DNA of 64,000 nucleotides from CAJLIR01 sp964408085 (GTDB lineage Bacteria; Bacillota_I; Bacilli_A; RF39; UBA660). The stretch is taken from assembly GCA_964408085.1 (NCBI GenBank), contig CAYOYB010000005.1, forward strand, positions 1 to 64,000, given 5' to 3'. The notes below the pieces were generated by a model, which had not been told where the DNA came from, did not search any database, and saw nothing but the letters and a program-made list of their open reading frames with translations. A program made the translations under genes and the position numbers. Each line of letters starts with the position of its first letter. Position 1 is the first letter of the stretch. Positions 17,380-26,947 of this stretch are shown here, in pieces.

Positions 17380-18729
17380 AAGATTTATAAAATTTAAAAA
17401 GATATCTTTTATTTTTTCAAAATCCACTTCATCCAAACTATCTAAATCCTGAGATTCTAAAATAGAAATATCAATATCAGCATTATCATAAACATTAGAA
17501 ATACTCTTTAATTCCAATTTTAACATATTAAAACCTAAAAAATTAAAATCAAATAAAATTCTATCTTCTAATTTATCATAATCTTCTAAAATATTTTCAT
17601 CTAAAATCTCTGATAATACTAAATTAAAACTATTCCCTGTTAAAAAGCCAGAATTTATTGAAAATTGCTTATCATTTTTCTTATTGCTAACTTTAAAAGT
17701 TAATATTTTGCTATCATTAAGATACAACTCCATACGATAGCCGTCCTCTTCATCATAAAACTTTATACTAGCAAATTTTTTATTATCTAACAATATATCA
17801 ATAACATTACTATTTTTAAAGAACGAAATCATAATATTATTTATAGATAATCCAGTAGATTCAGCTATATTATCAATTTCTAAATCATATTTAACTAATT
17901 TGTTATTATCAGTATAAGTATTAAAATAAACTACAATATCATTATCTTTATTATTCTGTATTTCAATATTAAATTCTTCAAAATCAGGTATTAATTCTAC
18001 TAATAAATTAAATGCCTCTTCATCGTTTTTTAAATCTAATATTAATTTATTTAAAATAGTCGTTATGTTTTTACGATTTAATGTCAAAATATTTTTATTA
18101 ACAGTTACTTTTTCATTATTTATAATAATTTCAGCTTTGGTTGTTTTAAAATACTCATCAGATAAATTTTTTATCAAACTATTTTTAATAACATCAATTA
18201 AATAATCATTATCTTCAATATAAATGAAATTATTTTTGATATCATCAATTATTTTACTAATTTTTATATAATTATCACTATAATTAGTTAATTTAATATA
18301 ATAATCAATTCCGTCCATATAATATAACAAATCTAAAGTTTTATCATTAACTTTACCATTTAATTCTAATAATAATTCTTGCTCATCATTCTGTAATTTA
18401 TAACTGATTTCCAACTTATTTAAAAAATCAATATTTTCTAGCAATTCTTGATATCTTTTTTCTAATTTTAAAGAATCTAATAAAGGAGAAACAAAATTAA
18501 TATCAACTGTTCCATCATAGGTAAAATTATTATTCAGAAAATCATAATTTATATTTTCAATTTTATTAAAATCTTTATAATCATTAGCTAAACTATTAAT
18601 CGCATCAAAAAATATCTTTTTAGGTGTATTTACTAAATTTTGATATATATTAAAACCAACTATTGAAACTAAAAGCATAAAACTTAAAACTATTAAACAT
18701 TTTGTTGTTCGACTAGTTTTTTTTGTCAT
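17368..18729 (-). CDS. Unrecognised membrane-anchored protein downstream of spo0A
   Basis: A 453-aa protein with a short basic N-terminus, one transmembrane helix (residues 11-29) and a large Asn/Asp/Leu-rich extracytoplasmic domain of alternating beta-strand-like repeats. No lipobox and no motif I recognise. It sits 13 nt after spo0A with its own AAGGAGATAAT ribosome site, so it is probably co-transcribed with the sporulation regulator. A role in sporulation is only suggested by that position. Confidence 0.7.
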   Translation of the reverse strand: MTKKTSRTTKCLIVLSFMLLVSIVGFNIYQNLVNTPKKIFFDAINSLANDYKDFNKIENINYDFLNNNFTYDGTVDINFVSPLLDSLKLEKRYQELLENIDFLNKLEISYKLQNDEQELLLELNGKVNDKTLDLLYYMDGIDYYIKLTNYSDNYIKISKIIDDIKNNFIYIEDNDYLIDVIKNSLIKNLSDEYFKTTKAEIIINNEKVTVNKNILTLNRKNITTILNKLILDLKNDEEAFNLLVELIPDFEEFNIEIQNNKDNDIVVYFNTYTDNNKLVKYDLEIDNIAESTGLSINNIMISFFKNSNVIDILLDNKKFASIKFYDEEDGYRMELYLNDSKILTFKVSNKKNDKQFSINSGFLTGNSFNLVLSEILDENILEDYDKLEDRILFDFNFLGFNMLKLELKSISNVYDNADIDISILESQDLDSLDEVDFEKIKDIFLNFINLKES

Positions 18730-18742
18730 ATTATCTCCTTAT

Positions 18743-19513
18743 TTAACATTGTGTTTTATGAAATTCTAATCTTAATTTATCAGCAATAGTTACAATAAAC
18801 TCTGAATTAGTTGGTTTAGCTTTATCAATATCAACACTATATCCAAAAATTTCCTCCATTAAAGTTAAATTACCACGACTCCAGCTAACCTCTATCGCAT
18901 GGCGAATTGCTCTTTCAACTCTAGATACCGTTGTATCAAATTTAAAAGCTAACTCAGGATATAATTCTTTAGTAATTCCACCAATTGTTTCTGGATGTTC
19001 AAAAATAATTCCTACAGCTTCTCTTATATATTGATATCCTTTAATATGAGAAGGTATTCCTAATTCATGTAATATTTTTGTAATTGAAATTTGTAAATTA
19101 TTATGATAAAAATCAATACTCTTTGAATCTTGTTTTTTTGATTTTGTTGTATCTAAAATCCTTTTTTCTAAATCCGATAATTCAAAAGGTTTTAAGATAA
19201 AATAATTTACACCCATTTCTGAAATATCTCTAATAATATCTGGAGCATTATAACTTGTAGCTACAATAACGTTTTTGTCAATTCCTCTTTCTTTCATTTC
19301 ATCTAATACATACATGCCATCTTTTTTAGGCATAATTAAATCCAAAACAATTACATCAAATTTATCCAAATTATTCTGAATTGTATTAATTCCCTCTTCA
19401 CCGTCATACGCTTCTAGTACTATATCTATTATCGAATGGCTACTAAAGTACTCCTTAACCATGTTAACTAAATTAACGTTATCATCAATCATCAAAACTC
19501 TTATTTTTTCCAT
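18743..19513 (-). CDS. spo0A: Sporulation master regulator Spo0A
   Basis: A 256-aa response regulator. Receiver residues: acidic pair in VLMIDDN, phospho-acceptor Asp in VIVLDLIMPKKDG (about residue 57), Thr/Ser in IVATSYN and Lys in FILKPFE. The C-terminal Spo0A DNA-binding domain follows with HELGIPSHIKGYQYIREA, the recognition-helix region TTVSRVERAIRHAIEVSWSR and the end EFIVTIADKLRLE. These are Spo0A-specific rather than generic OmpR features. Its presence implies sporulation or a Spo0A-derived programme. The upstream region contains tandem 0A boxes, suggesting autoregulation. Confidence 0.96.
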   Translation of the reverse strand: MEKIRVLMIDDNVNLVNMVKEYFSSHSIIDIVLEAYDGEEGINTIQNNLDKFDVIVLDLIMPKKDGMYVLDEMKERGIDKNVIVATSYNAPDIIRDISEMGVNYFILKPFELSDLEKRILDTTKSKKQDSKSIDFYHNNLQISITKILHELGIPSHIKGYQYIREAVGIIFEHPETIGGITKELYPELAFKFDTTVSRVERAIRHAIEVSWSRGNLTLMEEIFGYSVDIDKAKPTNSEFIVTIADKLRLEFHKTQC

Positions 19514-19544
19514 TTTTATTCCCCTATCTATTTTTGACTTTTCT

Positions 19545-19611
19545 ATTATACTATATAATATATATTAAATTCTATAGCAAAAATTTTCTAATTTTGTCGA
19601 ACTTTGTCGAA
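19545..19611 (-). promoter_or_regulatory. spo0A promoter region with two tandem 0A boxes
   Basis: The minus-strand -10 TATAAT is at 19545-19550. Upstream of it, TGTCGAA (the Spo0A-binding 0A box) occurs twice on the plus strand, at 19595-19601 and 19605-19611, exactly 10 bp (one helical turn) apart. Being about 55-75 nt upstream of the predicted transcript start, the boxes suit Spo0A~P activation of its own gene, as known for Bacillus subtilis spo0A. Confidence 0.75.
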
Positions 19612-19613
19612 AA

Positions 19614-19652
19614 ACAAAAAAAGAAGTAGTATGATTTATTTTTTCTACTTCT
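19614..19652 (-). terminator. Terminator after the glycine-rich surface protein
   Basis: Minus strand AGAAGTAG / CTACTTCT arms, 15-nt loop, then at least six T. It immediately precedes the spo0A 0A boxes and insulates spo0A from upstream transcription. Confidence 0.75.
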
Positions 19653-19654
19653 CT

Positions 19655-21283
19655 TTATTTATAAATTATAGCAGTACCATCAAAATATGAGATATTTTCA
19701 TCACACCACTCTTTTGTTGGTTCATTACCAGCTCCAAATGTTTCAGTTAAATCAAGACATAATACATCATCAAAATATGATGTGGCAACTTTATAGTTAT
19801 TATTGTTATCTAATCTAAACCAAAAGCTAACTGGTTCACCAGTATACTTAAGATAAGTTGATAATTTTGTCCATCCTGCACTAGCTGGACCAGCACTATT
19901 AATTCTTGAACTATTAACCCCATAATTATTAGGGTAAAAAAGCATTTCAACTCCACTATTAGGAGATAAATACATCGCCGAACAATAATAATATCTATTT
20001 GGTAATACATTAAATACTAAACTATTTGAATTTTCTATATAGGTTGAATAAACTTCTGAACGACTGTTATCAGAAGAAGCTAAACTCATACTATAATTTC
20101 CACTATATCTATTATTACTAATAGCCTTTGTCATCAAACTTCCAAATGAATTATTAAAATTATTTGTATCTCCATTTTCAAAACTACCATTTTTAATTAA
20201 ATTAGTTGCTGTATACGGTGTTTTACCAACATAAGTAATTTTAGCGTGTCCATCTCCAGCATTTCCCAACATTATATTATTGCCATCATAAGTAGGCATT
20301 ATCGAATCTCCAGCTATCATTTTAGGATTAGAAAATTGTTTACCACTATAATGTACAGATTGTCCAGTATGGATGATATTGTTTTCTGTGGAATTGCTAG
20401 CAATAGCGTCACATCCATCATAGCCAGATATAAATGATGAACCACCACCACCTCCACCACTAGTTGAAGGTGTTACATGGTTTCCGCCTCCACCACCATA
20501 ATATCCAGAACCACCTGCTCCTGTTGCATAGTAACCGCTATTACCTCCATAACCAAAACCACCAGCTGTTGATAAACTATTATGTGTATACCCAGTGCCA
20601 GCACTACCTCCAGACGTTTGTGAACCATTATAACCATATAATGTATCGGTAAGTACTAAATCAATTCCTCCAGCTGAACCAATATTTAAAGTTCCAGAGC
20701 CTCCGCCACCGCCTGCTACCATTATCCTAGATTTTAAGCTATCAAAACTATTATAACTTCCACCTAATAGTCTAACATCTGTGGCTCCACCACCAGCAGC
20801 TGATGCGCTATCAAGTGAATTATTATTTCCTCCACCATTATAGCCACCAACATTTAATATTGGCTCTTGTACAGAATTACCATCTGTTCCCTTACCGCCA
20901 ACATATATATACAAGGTATCACCCTGATTTAAGTATATATTACCACTGGTATATGCCCCTTTCCCACCAGTTCCTTTTAAAGCAGGTAGAGTTGTATTTC
21001 CACCTTGTGCTCCCCAAAGTTCAATATTATAATATCCATCACGAGGCGCCACAAAAGTTTGAACATCACCAGTATAAAAATATTCATAATTATTTGAAAC
21101 TTGGCCTAATAAGTCTGTTGTTTCATTTTTAGCTTTATCCAACATAGCTTTTTTTCTGCCTAACGTTAATATTATAAGCGTCATTAAAATAATGAAAAGC
21201 AATAACATTGAATATATTATACTTGTTATAGCAAATCCTTTATTATTTAATTTAAATAACCCCTTTTTATTCTTTTTACACAT
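19655..21283 (-). CDS. Glycine-rich surface protein with pilin-like N-terminus
   Basis: A 542-aa protein. A basic leader ends in LNNKGFAITSIIYSMLLL, a prepilin-like Gly|Phe site before a hydrophobic helix, but without the usual Glu at +5. Residues about 72-345 are a Gly/Ser/Tyr-rich domain like the ALK/LTK glycine-rich (Gly_rich) family: repeated GGGG runs, GATDVRLLGG, VAGGGGGSG and the closing SSFISGYDGCDA. A C-terminal beta-sandwich-like region (residues 350-542) begins NLIKNGSFENGD and ends ETFGAGNEPTKEWCDENISY, resembling carbohydrate-binding modules. Probably a cell-surface adhesin-like pseudopilin. Monocistronic. Confidence 0.75.
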   Translation of the reverse strand: MCKKNKKGLFKLNNKGFAITSIIYSMLLLFIILMTLIILTLGRKKAMLDKAKNETTDLLGQVSNNYEYFYTGDVQTFVAPRDGYYNIELWGAQGGNTTLPALKGTGGKGAYTSGNIYLNQGDTLYIYVGGKGTDGNSVQEPILNVGGYNGGGNNNSLDSASAAGGGATDVRLLGGSYNSFDSLKSRIMVAGGGGGSGTLNIGSAGGIDLVLTDTLYGYNGSQTSGGSAGTGYTHNSLSTAGGFGYGGNSGYYATGAGGSGYYGGGGGNHVTPSTSGGGGGGSSFISGYDGCDAIASNSTENNIIHTGQSVHYSGKQFSNPKMIAGDSIMPTYDGNNIMLGNAGDGHAKITYVGKTPYTATNLIKNGSFENGDTNNFNNSFGSLMTKAISNNRYSGNYSMSLASSDNSRSEVYSTYIENSNSLVFNVLPNRYYYCSAMYLSPNSGVEMLFYPNNYGVNSSRINSAGPASAGWTKLSTYLKYTGEPVSFWFRLDNNNNYKVATSYFDDVLCLDLTETFGAGNEPTKEWCDENISYFDGTAIIYK

Positions 21284-21301
21284 TTTTATATCACCCCTAA
21301 A

Positions 21302-21332
21302 AAAATGATTATATATCTTATATAATCATTTT
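21302..21332 (-). terminator. Terminator after nrnA
   Basis: Perfect 14-bp arms AAAATGATTATATA / TATATAATCATTTT with a 3-nt loop; the minus strand continues with T. It ends the ackA-nrnA transcript. Confidence 0.75.
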
Positions 21333-21363
21333 AACATTTAACAATATTTTTTACAATAATATT

Positions 21364-22326
21364 TTATTTGTTTTTTTCTTTATAATTTTTACACTCTATA
21401 TCAAGATCATTAATTAATTTATCAACCACTTCAAAATTTTCTAATTTTACACCACTTGCCATAGCGTGACCACCACCACCATAGTTAGAAGCTACCACAT
21501 TTACAATTGGACCTCGTGATCTTAATGTTCCACGAATATTATTGTTTACTTTATCAACAGAAAACAATCCCCATGCAACAATTTCATCAATATAGTTTAA
21601 TTCATTTACCATATTACCAGCAGTCGCTGGGTCAACATTATATTCTGATAAAACATCATCAGTAATTTTTAAATATCCAAAACCATTTTCTGTAACATTT
21701 ATATTTGAATATATATAGCTTAAAAATTTAATTTCTTTTAATGGTCTAATATATAAATTAGTATATAAATTTGTAAAATCTATATTTGTTTCTTTAATTA
21801 ACCTAGAAACTAAATCAAAAGTTCTAGGAGTAGTATATTGAAATAAAAATCTACCTGTATCCGCCACAAGACCAATATATAGTTTCTCAGCAATACTTTT
21901 AGTCATTTTAAATTTAGTATTATAAACAAGTTCCATAATCATTTGTGAAGCACTACTCGATGTTTCATCGATATATTCTAAATCACAAAATTTTTCAATA
22001 AAGGGATGATGATCTATTTTAATGCTTTCTTTAAATACAGAAAAATTAACAGAATCAACCCTTTTTCTATCAGGTGTATCAGTAACAATTAATAAAGCAT
22101 TATTTATTTCTTCATCATCTATTTTATCTAAAGTTCCTAAATATCTAAATTTAGCAGTTGGACAACCAATCGCATATACTTTTTTTCTTGGAAATGAATT
22201 TAAAATAATTTCCTTTAAAGCTAACTGACTTGCAAGTGCATCTGGATCAGGTCCAATATGCCTAGCAATAACGATTGTGTCATATTTTTTTATTTTATGG
22301 TAGATTTTTTTATATATACTATACAT
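21364..22326 (-). CDS. nrnA: DHH-family nanoRNase / pAp phosphatase
   Basis: A 320-aa DHH/DHHA1 phosphoesterase. The metal-binding DHH motifs are RHIGPDPDALAS (motif I), VTDTPDRKRVDS (II), IKIDHHPFIEKF (III) and LVADTGRF (IV); the DHHA1 GGGHAMASG box is near the C-terminus. Relatives degrade 2-5 nt RNAs and dephosphorylate pAp in the cytoplasm. Last gene of an operon, 13 nt after ackA. The ATG at 22326 lies unusually close to GGGAG. Confidence 0.92.
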   Translation of the reverse strand: MYSIYKKIYHKIKKYDTIVIARHIGPDPDALASQLALKEIILNSFPRKKVYAIGCPTAKFRYLGTLDKIDDEEINNALLIVTDTPDRKRVDSVNFSVFKESIKIDHHPFIEKFCDLEYIDETSSSASQMIMELVYNTKFKMTKSIAEKLYIGLVADTGRFLFQYTTPRTFDLVSRLIKETNIDFTNLYTNLYIRPLKEIKFLSYIYSNINVTENGFGYLKITDDVLSEYNVDPATAGNMVNELNYIDEIVAWGLFSVDKVNNNIRGTLRSRGPIVNVVASNYGGGGHAMASGVKLENFEVVDKLINDLDIECKNYKEKNK

Positions 22327-22339
22327 ACTCCCACACTTT

Positions 22340-23518
22340 CTATTTAACTAGATTATATGTATCACGTGCTATCATAAGTTCTTCATCAGTTGGAATTACA
22401 TAACAAGGAATACTAGAGTCATCAGCAGTTATTAATGTTTCTACACCTCTAGCCTTATTCCTATCCTCATCTAGTTTTATTCCTAGAACACTTAATTTAT
22501 TTAAAACATCTTTTCTAACTCTTATAGCATTTTCTCCTAAACCAGCTGTAAAAATAATGGCATCACAACCACCTAATTCTACATAGTATTTAGCAATATA
22601 GTCAACGATTCTATTTACTAACATTTTCTCTGCTAAAATTGCGCGTTCATTACCATTAACTATACCATCATCAATATCCCTGTAATCACTGCTAAGGCCA
22701 CTAATACCAAGTAGTCCACTTTGTTTATTCATCGCATTATCAATTTCTTTAGCACTCATACCAGTTTTTTCCATCATATAAGGAATAATTGAAGCATCAA
22801 TATCACCACAACGTGTCCCCATCATTAAACCAGCATTAGGAGTAAGCCCCATTGAAGTATTAATACAAATTCCATCATTAATCGCACTTACACTAGAACC
22901 ATTTCCTACATGACATGTTATTAATTTGAATTCATTCTTATTTAAAATTTCACTCATTCTCATAGCTAAATATTTATGACTAGTTCCATGAGCTCCATAA
23001 CGTCTAACTTGATATTTTGTATACCACTCATAAGGTAGGGCATATAGAAAATTGTCTTCTTTCATTGTTTGATGAAAAGCCGTATCAAAAATAGCTGTTT
23101 GAATAGCGTTTGGTATTACTTCCATTGCGGCTTTAATTCCTGTAATAGCAGCTGGATTATGTAGTGGTGCTAGTGGTGATAATTCAGAAATTTTAGCGAT
23201 AACATCATCATCAACAATAACTGTTTTATCAAAATATGAGCCACCTTGTACAACTCTGTTACCAATTCCTTTTATTTCATCTAATGATGCAACAATATTA
23301 TTTCCTAATAATTCACTAACTAAAATTTCAAAAGCTTCACGATGATCCTTAATTTCAATTTCTTTTTTTATTTTTTCACCATTTATTTTAATGGTATAAA
23401 AACTATTGGCAATTCCAATTCTTTCTATAACACCAGAAATTAAAACTGTTTCTTCAGGCATTTCATATGCTTGAAATTTTAAAGATGAACTACCTGCATT
23501 TACTGATAAAATTTTCAT
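22340..23518 (-). CDS. ackA: Acetate kinase
   Basis: A 392-aa ASKHA-fold kinase that transfers phosphate between acetyl-phosphate and ADP, the ATP-yielding step of acetate fermentation. Signature 1 (LSVNAGSSSLKFQAY) and signature 2 (YGAHGTSHKYLA) are intact, with HVGNGSSVSAI and FTAGLGENAIRVR completing the nucleotide site. Full length. No pta is in the window. Co-transcribed with nrnA. Confidence 0.97.
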   Translation of the reverse strand: MKILSVNAGSSSLKFQAYEMPEETVLISGVIERIGIANSFYTIKINGEKIKKEIEIKDHREAFEILVSELLGNNIVASLDEIKGIGNRVVQGGSYFDKTVIVDDDVIAKISELSPLAPLHNPAAITGIKAAMEVIPNAIQTAIFDTAFHQTMKEDNFLYALPYEWYTKYQVRRYGAHGTSHKYLAMRMSEILNKNEFKLITCHVGNGSSVSAINDGICINTSMGLTPNAGLMMGTRCGDIDASIIPYMMEKTGMSAKEIDNAMNKQSGLLGISGLSSDYRDIDDGIVNGNERAILAEKMLVNRIVDYIAKYYVELGGCDAIIFTAGLGENAIRVRKDVLNKLSVLGIKLDEDRNKARGVETLITADDSSIPCYVIPTDEELMIARDTYNLVK

Positions 23519-23604
23519 TTTTTTCCTCTTTTCTTATATATTATTTTGAATTCACAACTTTACTTTTTACACAAAAACAAAAGCTTGCCTAAATATTCTA
23601 AAAA

Positions 23605-25083
23605 CTAATTATCTTTATCAATAGGTTTCATCAAAGGAAACATAATTGTATCTTTAATATTATCAGAGTTAGTTAAAATTTGAACTAAACGATCAATTCC
23701 AATTCCCCAACCAGAAATTGGTGGCATACCATATTCCATTGCCTCAATATAATCATAATCCATCATCATAGCTTCATCATCACCATTAGCTTTTAAATTA
23801 GCTTGTTCAATTAATCTTCTTTCTTGCTCCATTGGATCAACTAATTCTGAATAAGCATTAATTATTTCAGCACCATTCATAATAAGTTGAAAACGGTCTG
23901 TTAAATTTTTATTTTCATCATTAGCACGTGCAAGTGGTGATAAACTAATTGGATGTTTAGTTAAGAATACTGGACCTGTTACAAATGGACGAGCAACTTT
24001 TTTATATAATTGGTCCACTAAATTTCCATAGCCCAAATCTTCTAATGGTGTTTCACTATCAATCTCAATTTTTTCATTTTTTATTTTATCTAATAATTTT
24101 TCTTTTGTATCAAACTCATAAATATCAATATTAGAATGCTTTAAAATTAAATCACGCATTGAAATTTCTTCCCATTCACCACTAATATCGATTGTTTTAC
24201 CCTCAACTGTGATTTCTAATTTACCAAATAAATTCATAACAACTGTTTGAATCATTTCACGTAAAAATTTCATATTATCTTTATAATTTAAGTAAGCACC
24301 ATAACCTTCTAGCATTGTGAAATCTTGTAAGTGAGTTGCGTCAATTCCTTCATTTCTAAAACAACGCGCAAACTCAAATACTTTTGTAAATCCCCCAACA
24401 ATTGCTCTTTTTAAGTAAGTTTCAGGCGCAATTCTTAAATATAAATCAATATCTAAAGCATTATGATGTGTCGTAAATGGTTTAGCTAAAGCACCACTTG
24501 CCTTATTATTTAAAATAGGAGTTTCTATTTCTATATAGCCATTATTATTTAAAAATGCACGAATTTCACGAATTAAATTACTTCTAAATAAAAATTTAAC
24601 ACGCGATTCTTCATTAGTAATCAAATCAACGTAACGATTACGATAAATTGTTTCAATATCATTTAAACCATGAAATTTCTCAGGTAGTGGTTTTAAAGCT
24701 TTACCTAAAAATTCAAATTTGTCAGCTCTTAAAGTTTTTTCACCAGTATGAGTTGTAAATATTTCACCTTTAGCTCCTATAAAATCTCCAACATCAATAT
24801 TAGATTTAAAAAATTCATAAGCTTCTTCACCAACTAAATCAATTTTTATAGAGATTTGAAGGTCACCTTCTATATCACGTAATTTTAAAAAGCTAAGTTT
24901 ACCCATTTTTCGCATAAAAACAATTCTTCCAGCTACACTAACATCTTTTGATTCATCTGGTAAATTACCAGCGTCTTTTAAACTATGTGTAATTTCATAT
25001 TTTTCAGGATATGGATTACAAAATTTTTTAATTTCTTCTATTTTCCCTCTTCTAACTAATTCTTGTTCACTAAATTCTCTCAT
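23605..25083 (-). CDS. lysS: Lysine--tRNA ligase (class II)
   Basis: A 492-aa synthetase. The N-terminal OB-fold (residues about 45-150, VAGRIVFMRKMGKLSFLKLR) binds the tRNA-Lys anticodon. Class II motif 2 is FEFARCFRNEGIDATHLQDF and motif 3 is PPISGWGIGIDRLVQI. The start ATG overlaps the stop of the RDD gene (ATGA), so translation is coupled. The dusB-RDD-lysS order resembles the dusB-lysS adjacency of other Bacillota. Confidence 0.97.
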   Translation of the reverse strand: MREFSEQELVRRGKIEEIKKFCNPYPEKYEITHSLKDAGNLPDESKDVSVAGRIVFMRKMGKLSFLKLRDIEGDLQISIKIDLVGEEAYEFFKSNIDVGDFIGAKGEIFTTHTGEKTLRADKFEFLGKALKPLPEKFHGLNDIETIYRNRYVDLITNEESRVKFLFRSNLIREIRAFLNNNGYIEIETPILNNKASGALAKPFTTHHNALDIDLYLRIAPETYLKRAIVGGFTKVFEFARCFRNEGIDATHLQDFTMLEGYGAYLNYKDNMKFLREMIQTVVMNLFGKLEITVEGKTIDISGEWEEISMRDLILKHSNIDIYEFDTKEKLLDKIKNEKIEIDSETPLEDLGYGNLVDQLYKKVARPFVTGPVFLTKHPISLSPLARANDENKNLTDRFQLIMNGAEIINAYSELVDPMEQERRLIEQANLKANGDDEAMMMDYDYIEAMEYGMPPISGWGIGIDRLVQILTNSDNIKDTIMFPLMKPIDKDN

Positions 25084-25709
25084 TCTTCCACCTCAACATT
25101 ATCTTCTATAATTTTATTATTTATAACTTTCGTTCCACTTAAAATGTCATTTAAACCTCTTTTATCTTTTCTTTTAATTATCATAACTAAGCTTGTTATC
25201 ATCAATCCAATTTGAAAAACTGACAAAAGCAATGTAAATGTAAAATATGAAGTTCCTGGTAATATATATATAAGTGCTAAAGAAAACAACATATACATAA
25301 GCCCTGTATCAATCATATTTTTAATAACTAAATTTTTTAGTGATAAATATTCCTGATCATTACGAACGGTCTTAATGCCTAATAATTTCTTTCCTATCGT
25401 TTTACCATCAAAAAAATATGGAATAAAAATAAAATAGATAAAAATCAAAACAGCATTAATAACACTATACATAATTCTAGCTTCATCTAAATCTTTAAAA
25501 ATCAAAGCTGTTTGATTGAAATAAACAGAAAAGCTAATTTGCTTACTAAAATACTGATCAGTTGTATCATTTAATTCTCTATTTAAAATTTCTATATTAT
25601 TATTTTTAGGTAATAGTGCTTCTAACAATATAACAATTATAAAAACTAAAATAATATCAATTAAATAAGCTAGTATTCTTCTACCTAGACATGCTTTATT
25701 CGTATTCAT
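25080..25709 (-). CDS. RDD-family membrane protein
   Basis: A 209-aa protein. The LGRRILAYLIDIILVF start carries the conserved Arg of helix 1 and an Asp within the membrane segment, and the FDGKTIGKKLLGIK loop is the other RDD hallmark. Four transmembrane helices. Function of the family is mostly unknown; some members are implicated in ion tolerance. Overlaps dusB by 14 nt and lysS by 4 nt. Confidence 0.88.
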   Translation of the reverse strand: MNTNKACLGRRILAYLIDIILVFIIVILLEALLPKNNNIEILNRELNDTTDQYFSKQISFSVYFNQTALIFKDLDEARIMYSVINAVLIFIYFIFIPYFFDGKTIGKKLLGIKTVRNDQEYLSLKNLVIKNMIDTGLMYMLFSLALIYILPGTSYFTFTLLLSVFQIGLMITSLVMIIKRKDKRGLNDILSGTKVINNKIIEDNVEVEE

Positions 25710-26682
25710 ATAGTTCCTTTCTAAAATTATCTAAAACATCTATAATTTGTTCTTTAGTTGTACATTTAAAAATTTGTGTTTTTACACTAACAGAGTTTTT
25801 AATACCTTTTAAATACCAAGCAACATGACTGCGAATTTCTTTAATCGCAATATGTTCTGGTTTTATTTTTAATAAATAATCAAAATGTTTTATTATCATA
25901 TCTATTTTTTCTAAATCAGTAATAGGTTCTAACAATAAACCATCTTCTAAATAAGAAACACATTCTTTTATTAGCCAAGGATTACCTAAAACTCCTCTAC
26001 CTATCATCACAGCATCACAACCTGTTTCATCAAGCATTTTTTTAGCATCATAGCAAGACTTAATATCACCATTACCAATAACAGGAATTTTTACATTTTC
26101 TTTAACCTGTTTTATAATATTCCAATCAGCCTTACCACTATATTGTTGACTACGTGTACGAGGATGAACAGCAATCGCACTAGCTCCAGCAACTTCTACT
26201 ATTTTAGCAATTTCAACCGCATTTATATGGTCACTATCCCAGCCACTTCTTATTTTTACAGTTACAGGAATAGGAACACTGGCAACAACTGCCTCAACAA
26301 TTTCTTTAACCTTTAAAGGATCTTTTAGTAAAGCACTACCAGCTTGACTTCTCAAAGCTACTTTAGGAACTGGACAACCCATATTAATATCGATTATATC
26401 AGGATGCATTGTCTCATATATTTTTTTGGCAGCTATTACAAATGATTCTTTATCACTACCAAAAATTTGTTGAGCAATTGGTCTTTCAAAATCTGTCATA
26501 TAAAGCATATCAAGTGTTTTATCATTTTCATACATAATGGCTTTATCACTAACCATTTCAGCATAAATCAAGCCACAACCCATTTCTTTTATAATTCTTC
26601 TAAAAGCATTATTACAAATACCTGCCATTGGGGCTAAAACTACCTTGTTTTTAATCTCTACATTACCAATTTTAAACACCAT
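25696..26682 (-). CDS. dusB: tRNA-dihydrouridine synthase
   Basis: A 328-aa FMN-dependent TIM-barrel enzyme that reduces uridines in tRNA D-loops. Seen: LAPMAGICNNAFRR (FMN site), DINMGCPVPKVALRSQAGSA with the catalytic Cys of the family, VKIRSGWD, HPRTRSQQYSGKADW and NGDI/MIGRGVLGNPW phosphate-binding motifs. I start at ATG 26682, which has AGGTGGT at a suitable distance; an in-frame upstream reading to 26709 is not supported. DusB subtype is inferred from adjacency to lysS. Confidence 0.93.
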   Translation of the reverse strand: MVFKIGNVEIKNKVVLAPMAGICNNAFRRIIKEMGCGLIYAEMVSDKAIMYENDKTLDMLYMTDFERPIAQQIFGSDKESFVIAAKKIYETMHPDIIDINMGCPVPKVALRSQAGSALLKDPLKVKEIVEAVVASVPIPVTVKIRSGWDSDHINAVEIAKIVEVAGASAIAVHPRTRSQQYSGKADWNIIKQVKENVKIPVIGNGDIKSCYDAKKMLDETGCDAVMIGRGVLGNPWLIKECVSYLEDGLLLEPITDLEKIDMIIKHFDYLLKIKPEHIAIKEIRSHVAWYLKGIKNSVSVKTQIFKCTTKEQIIDVLDNFRKELYEYE

Positions 26683-26839
26683 TACCACCTGATTAAAATT
26701 ATACAACAAATACCTTAGTTATACAAGAAAAAAAGTCAATTAAAATTTTTAAATGACTTCTAAAATTTAACAAATTACTTATAAAATTCATTTATTTTAT
26801 ATAATACTTAATTTTATTCTATGAAATATAAAATAAACA

Positions 26840-26868
26840 TTTACATGCGAACATATTTTCTGTATAAT
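26840..26868 (+). promoter_or_regulatory. Strong promoter of the candidate type I toxin mRNA
   Basis: -35 TTTACA (26840-26845), 17-nt spacer, -10 TATAAT (26863-26868), one mismatch from full consensus. Transcript predicted to start near 26875 and end at the hairpin at 27080-27120, about 245 nt for a 25-codon frame. Confidence 0.75.
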
Positions 26869-26905
26869 TGTATTAGGATATATTTGATTTATGTCAGATG
26901 CTTTC

Positions 26906-26935
26906 CCTTTCTTTTTACAAAAGTAAACAGAAAGG
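26906..26935 (+). promoter_or_regulatory. Leader hairpin covering the toxin ribosome site
   Basis: CCTTTCT (26906-26912) pairs with AGAAAGG (26929-26935), extended inside by TTTAC / GTAAA around an AAAA loop. The right arm is the ribosome-binding sequence of the small frame at 26948, so the folded leader would hide it. Self-occluded ribosome sites are a hallmark of type I toxin mRNAs. Confidence 0.65.
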
Positions 26936-26947
26936 TGGTGGTTCATT

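Noticed and set aside
20246..21132. Several plus-strand frames opposite the glycine-rich gene
   Set aside because: His/Tyr/Gln-rich strings are the complement of Gly/Ser/Asn codon runs; no starts with ribosome sites.
22300..22330. Possible ATA start for nrnA because its ATG is only 1 nt from GGGAG
   Set aside because: The nearest in-frame ATA is 10 nt from GGGAG, and the family start is not precise enough; unlike the ICE genes there is no consistent spacing.
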